A DNA stretch of 64,000 nucleotides from Rhizobium favelukesii (GTDB lineage: Bacteria; Pseudomonadota; Alphaproteobacteria; Rhizobiales; Rhizobiaceae), in NCBI RefSeq assembly GCF_000577275.2, contig NZ_HG916852.1:3916001-3980000 (forward strand), written 5' to 3'. The notes under the pieces are model-generated. The model worked only from the letters and a program-made list of their open reading frames with translations, searched no databases and had not been told where the DNA came from. Positions within the stretch are counted from its first letter, which is position 1; each line of letters starts with the position of its first letter. Both the position numbers and the translations under genes were made by a program. Shown piece after piece: positions 62,390 to 64,000 of the stretch.

Positions 62390-63604
62390 ATGCGGGACAT
62401 GCTAGTTGTAGGCGCGGGTTATGTCGGGCTTTCCGCTGCCGTGGCAGTCAAGCAGGCGGCGCCTCACCTCGATATCGCGGTCGTCGAAGCAGCGCCTGCT
62501 GGCGTATGGCAGAAGGACATGCGCGCCTCGGCGATTATCGCCGCCGCGACCAGGATGCTTGAGGTTTTCGGCATCTGGGACGAGATCGAGCCCGAAGCGC
62601 AGCCGATCATCAAGATGATCGTTACCGATTCGAAGACATCCGATCCCGTGCGCCCGGTCTTCCTGACTTTCGATGGCGAAGTGGAGGATGGACGGCCTTT
62701 CGCGCACATGATTTCAAATGTCGCATTGGTCGGGGCACTCCGCGGAGCATGTGACCGGCTTGGCATCGAAATTCGTCACGGCTTCAGCGCGACCGGGCTT
62801 TCCATTGCCGATACGCATGCAACGGTCACGGCCTCGGATGGCAGCGTGCTGGACGCCCGGCTCGTCGTCGCCTGCGACGGCGTCCGCTCACACCTACGGG
62901 ATCTGGCCGGCATCAAGACAGTCTCTTGGGACTACGGCCAGTCGGGGATCGTCACGACGGTCGAGCATGAGCGTCCGCATCATGGTTGTGCGGAAGAGCA
63001 TTTCCTTCCGTCTGGACCTTTTGCCATCCTGCCGCTGAAAGGGAACCGCTCCTCGCTTGTCTGGACGGAGCCGACGTCGGAGGCCAACCGTCTCGTCACA
63101 TCCGACGATCTCATCTTTGAGGAAGAGCTGGAGCGCCGCTTCGGTCACAAGCTCGGTATCTTGAGGGTTGTCGGCGAGAAGCGGGCCTTCCCGCTCGGGT
63201 TGACGCTTGCAAGGGCTTTCGTGGCGCCGCGTGTCGCACTCGCCGGCGACGCTGCGCACGGCATTCACCCGATTTCCGGCCAGGGCCTGAATCTCGGTTT
63301 CAAGGATGTTGCCGCGCTTGCCGAGACCATCGTCGAAGCCGACCGGCTCGGCCTGGATATCGGTTCAATCAATATCCTCGAGCGCTATCAGGCATGGCGT
63401 CGCTTCGACACCTTCCGCATGGGCGTCACAACGGACGTGCTGAACCGGCTCTTTTCGAACGATATGGCACCACTGCGCGTCGCCCGCGATTTCGGCCTGG
63501 GTATCGTCGATCGCCTCCCCGGCCTCAAATCATTCTTCATCGGACAGGCTGCCGGCACCACCGCCAGGGACAATCCCCGCCTGCTAGCAGGGCAGACAAT
63601 TTAG
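62390..63604 (+). CDS. UbiH/UbiF/COQ6-family FAD-dependent hydroxylase
   Basis: A 404-residue flavoprotein monooxygenase of the ubiquinone-hydroxylase group. The FAD motif GAGYVGLSAAVAVKQ is at the N-terminus, the DG motif in CDGVRSHLRDLAG, and the second FAD motif in ALAGDAAHGIHPISGQGLNLGFKDV. The GD and ISGQGLN patterns are diagnostic. Which ring position it acts on (C5, C6 or C1) cannot be read off the sequence. The ATG at 62390 follows AACGGAGCGG. It converges with the Trm112-like gene. Confidence 0.92.
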   Translation: MRDMLVVGAGYVGLSAAVAVKQAAPHLDIAVVEAAPAGVWQKDMRASAIIAAATRMLEVFGIWDEIEPEAQPIIKMIVTDSKTSDPVRPVFLTFDGEVEDGRPFAHMISNVALVGALRGACDRLGIEIRHGFSATGLSIADTHATVTASDGSVLDARLVVACDGVRSHLRDLAGIKTVSWDYGQSGIVTTVEHERPHHGCAEEHFLPSGPFAILPLKGNRSSLVWTEPTSEANRLVTSDDLIFEEELERRFGHKLGILRVVGEKRAFPLGLTLARAFVAPRVALAGDAAHGIHPISGQGLNLGFKDVAALAETIVEADRLGLDIGSINILERYQAWRRFDTFRMGVTTDVLNRLFSNDMAPLRVARDFGLGIVDRLPGLKSFFIGQAAGTTARDNPRLLAGQTI

Positions 63605-63793
63605 TCAGTCGTCCAGCCCGCGCGCCTCTGAGACCAGCATGATCGGAATGCCATCACGGATCGGATAGGCTAGGCGCGCCTTCTCCGACACGAGTTCATT
63701 GTGCTCCTTGTCGTAGGTAAGCCGCCCCTTGGTCAGGGGGCATACCAGCAATTCCAGAAGCTTCGGGTCAACGCGGCTTAGCTTTTCATCCAT
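63605..63793 (-). CDS. Trm112/YcaR-family small protein
   Basis: A 62-residue protein: [17 protein letters not shown], then [23 protein letters not shown]. This matches the Trm112-like domain (UPF0434), which in eukaryotes and some bacteria stabilises methyltransferases; only one of the zinc cysteines is left, as in bacterial YcaR. The start at 63791-63793 has AGG upstream. It is transcribed just after the Lon-substrate-domain gene, nine bases away, probably in one operon. Confidence 0.9.
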   Translation of the reverse strand: MDEKLSRVDPKLLELLVCPLTKGRLTYDKEHNELVSEKARLAYPIRDGIPIMLVSEARGLDD

Positions 63794-63802
63794 AAGACGA
63801 AC

Positions 63803-64000
63803 CTACTGCAGAACCGTGTCCGAGTCACCGAAGACACGCGCCAGCACGATCTCCGTGATCGCGATCAGTGTTTCGGCCCGCGTCTTTAGATCGGGCGCCT
63901 CCAGAAGGGCTTGCTTCTCGGCCGGTCCGAAGGGCGACATCATCGCGAGCGAATTGACCAAGGTCAGATTGCTGGCGCGCTCGACGCTTTCCCAATCGGC
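63803..64000 (-). CDS. LON peptidase substrate-binding-domain protein (partial, 5' end outside window)
   Basis: The last 65 codons end at a TAG at 63803-63805 and read WESVERASNLTLVNSLAMMSPFG, then AEKQALLEAPDLKTRAETLIAITEIVLAR. This is the C-terminal helical half of the stand-alone Lon N-terminal (PUA-like) domain proteins common in alphaproteobacteria. The N-terminal part lies outside the window. The gene precedes the Trm112-like gene on the minus strand. Confidence 0.8.
   Translation of the reverse strand, partial: ADWESVERASNLTLVNSLAMMSPFGPAEKQALLEAPDLKTRAETLIAITEIVLARVFGDSDTVLQ

Overview
This window is a 64 kb piece of chromosome from an alphaproteobacterium, very probably a Rhizobiaceae member of the Rhizobium / Sinorhizobium type. 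The evidence is the high G+C codon use, rhizobial core proteins (896-residue aconitase, UPF0314 membrane protein, DUF2794 protein, IalB-family protein, a CenR-like regulator), a ybhL-type leader in front of a Bax-inhibitor-family gene, and CtrA-type boxes (TTAA-N7-TTAAC). The content is almost entirely housekeeping. There is one insertion sequence. I see no CRISPR array, prophage, rRNA or tRNA gene.

Layout. 1-5.3 kb: partial acetyltransferase, typA, a decayed phoD/ABC-transporter chimera and an M3 oligopeptidase. 5.4-12.4 kb: an unknown gene with a CtrA box, two LysE-type exporters, a frameshifted Bcr/CflA-type efflux gene, an IS4-family element that splits the terminator between that gene and argG, argG, and an SDR oxidoreductase. 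12.4-17.3 kb: a TrpX-type ABC transporter operon, rlmN and an IalB-like secreted protein. 17.6-24.9 kb: an ECF sigma factor without a partner, YkvA-like protein, pterin dehydratase, a frameshifted low-molecular-weight phosphatase, thpR, and the tesA / ybbA-ybbP divergent cluster, then the Bax-inhibitor-family gene with its leader. 25-33 kb: acetyltransferase, DUF2794, DUF1223, acnA and the cytochrome c maturation operon ccmABCDG. 33-41.4 kb: on the minus strand dapF, mtaB, ftsY, yciB and UPF0314, with a divergent EF-G-like GTPase and a metallo-hydrolase. 41.5-47.8 kb: ffh, chorismate mutase, rpsP, rimM, trmD and rplS, interrupted by an NCS1 permease. 47.9-56.4 kb: an amino-acid ABC transporter lacking its ATPase, leuC, sixA-like, aldo/keto reductase, L,D-transpeptidase, cenR-like regulator with a cyclic-nucleotide-binding partner, xthA and a LolA-like carrier. 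56.5-64 kb: ftsK, the nitrogen-regulated glnK-amtB operon, tesB, a UbiH-type hydroxylase, a Trm112-like protein and a partial Lon-substrate-domain protein.

How genes work together. ffh and ftsY supply the protein arm of signal-recognition targeting from two loci about 6 kb apart. rpsP-rimM-trmD-rplS is the classic ribosome maturation cluster, here spread over 4 kb. ccmABCDG handles haem export and apocytochrome thiol reduction, but ccmE/F/H must lie elsewhere. glnK-amtB carries a near-consensus sigma-54 promoter. ftsK and the unknown gene at 5507 each have a perfect CtrA-type box upstream, suggesting cell-cycle control.

The most useful observations are regulatory or evolutionary: a candidate structured RNA or attenuated leader before ffh, the ybhL-type leader, three CtrA-type boxes, the IS insertion into a terminator, three single-base deletions that break otherwise intact-looking genes, and an EF-G-like GTPase with a degenerate G domain. 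I did not find a clearly new multi-gene system.
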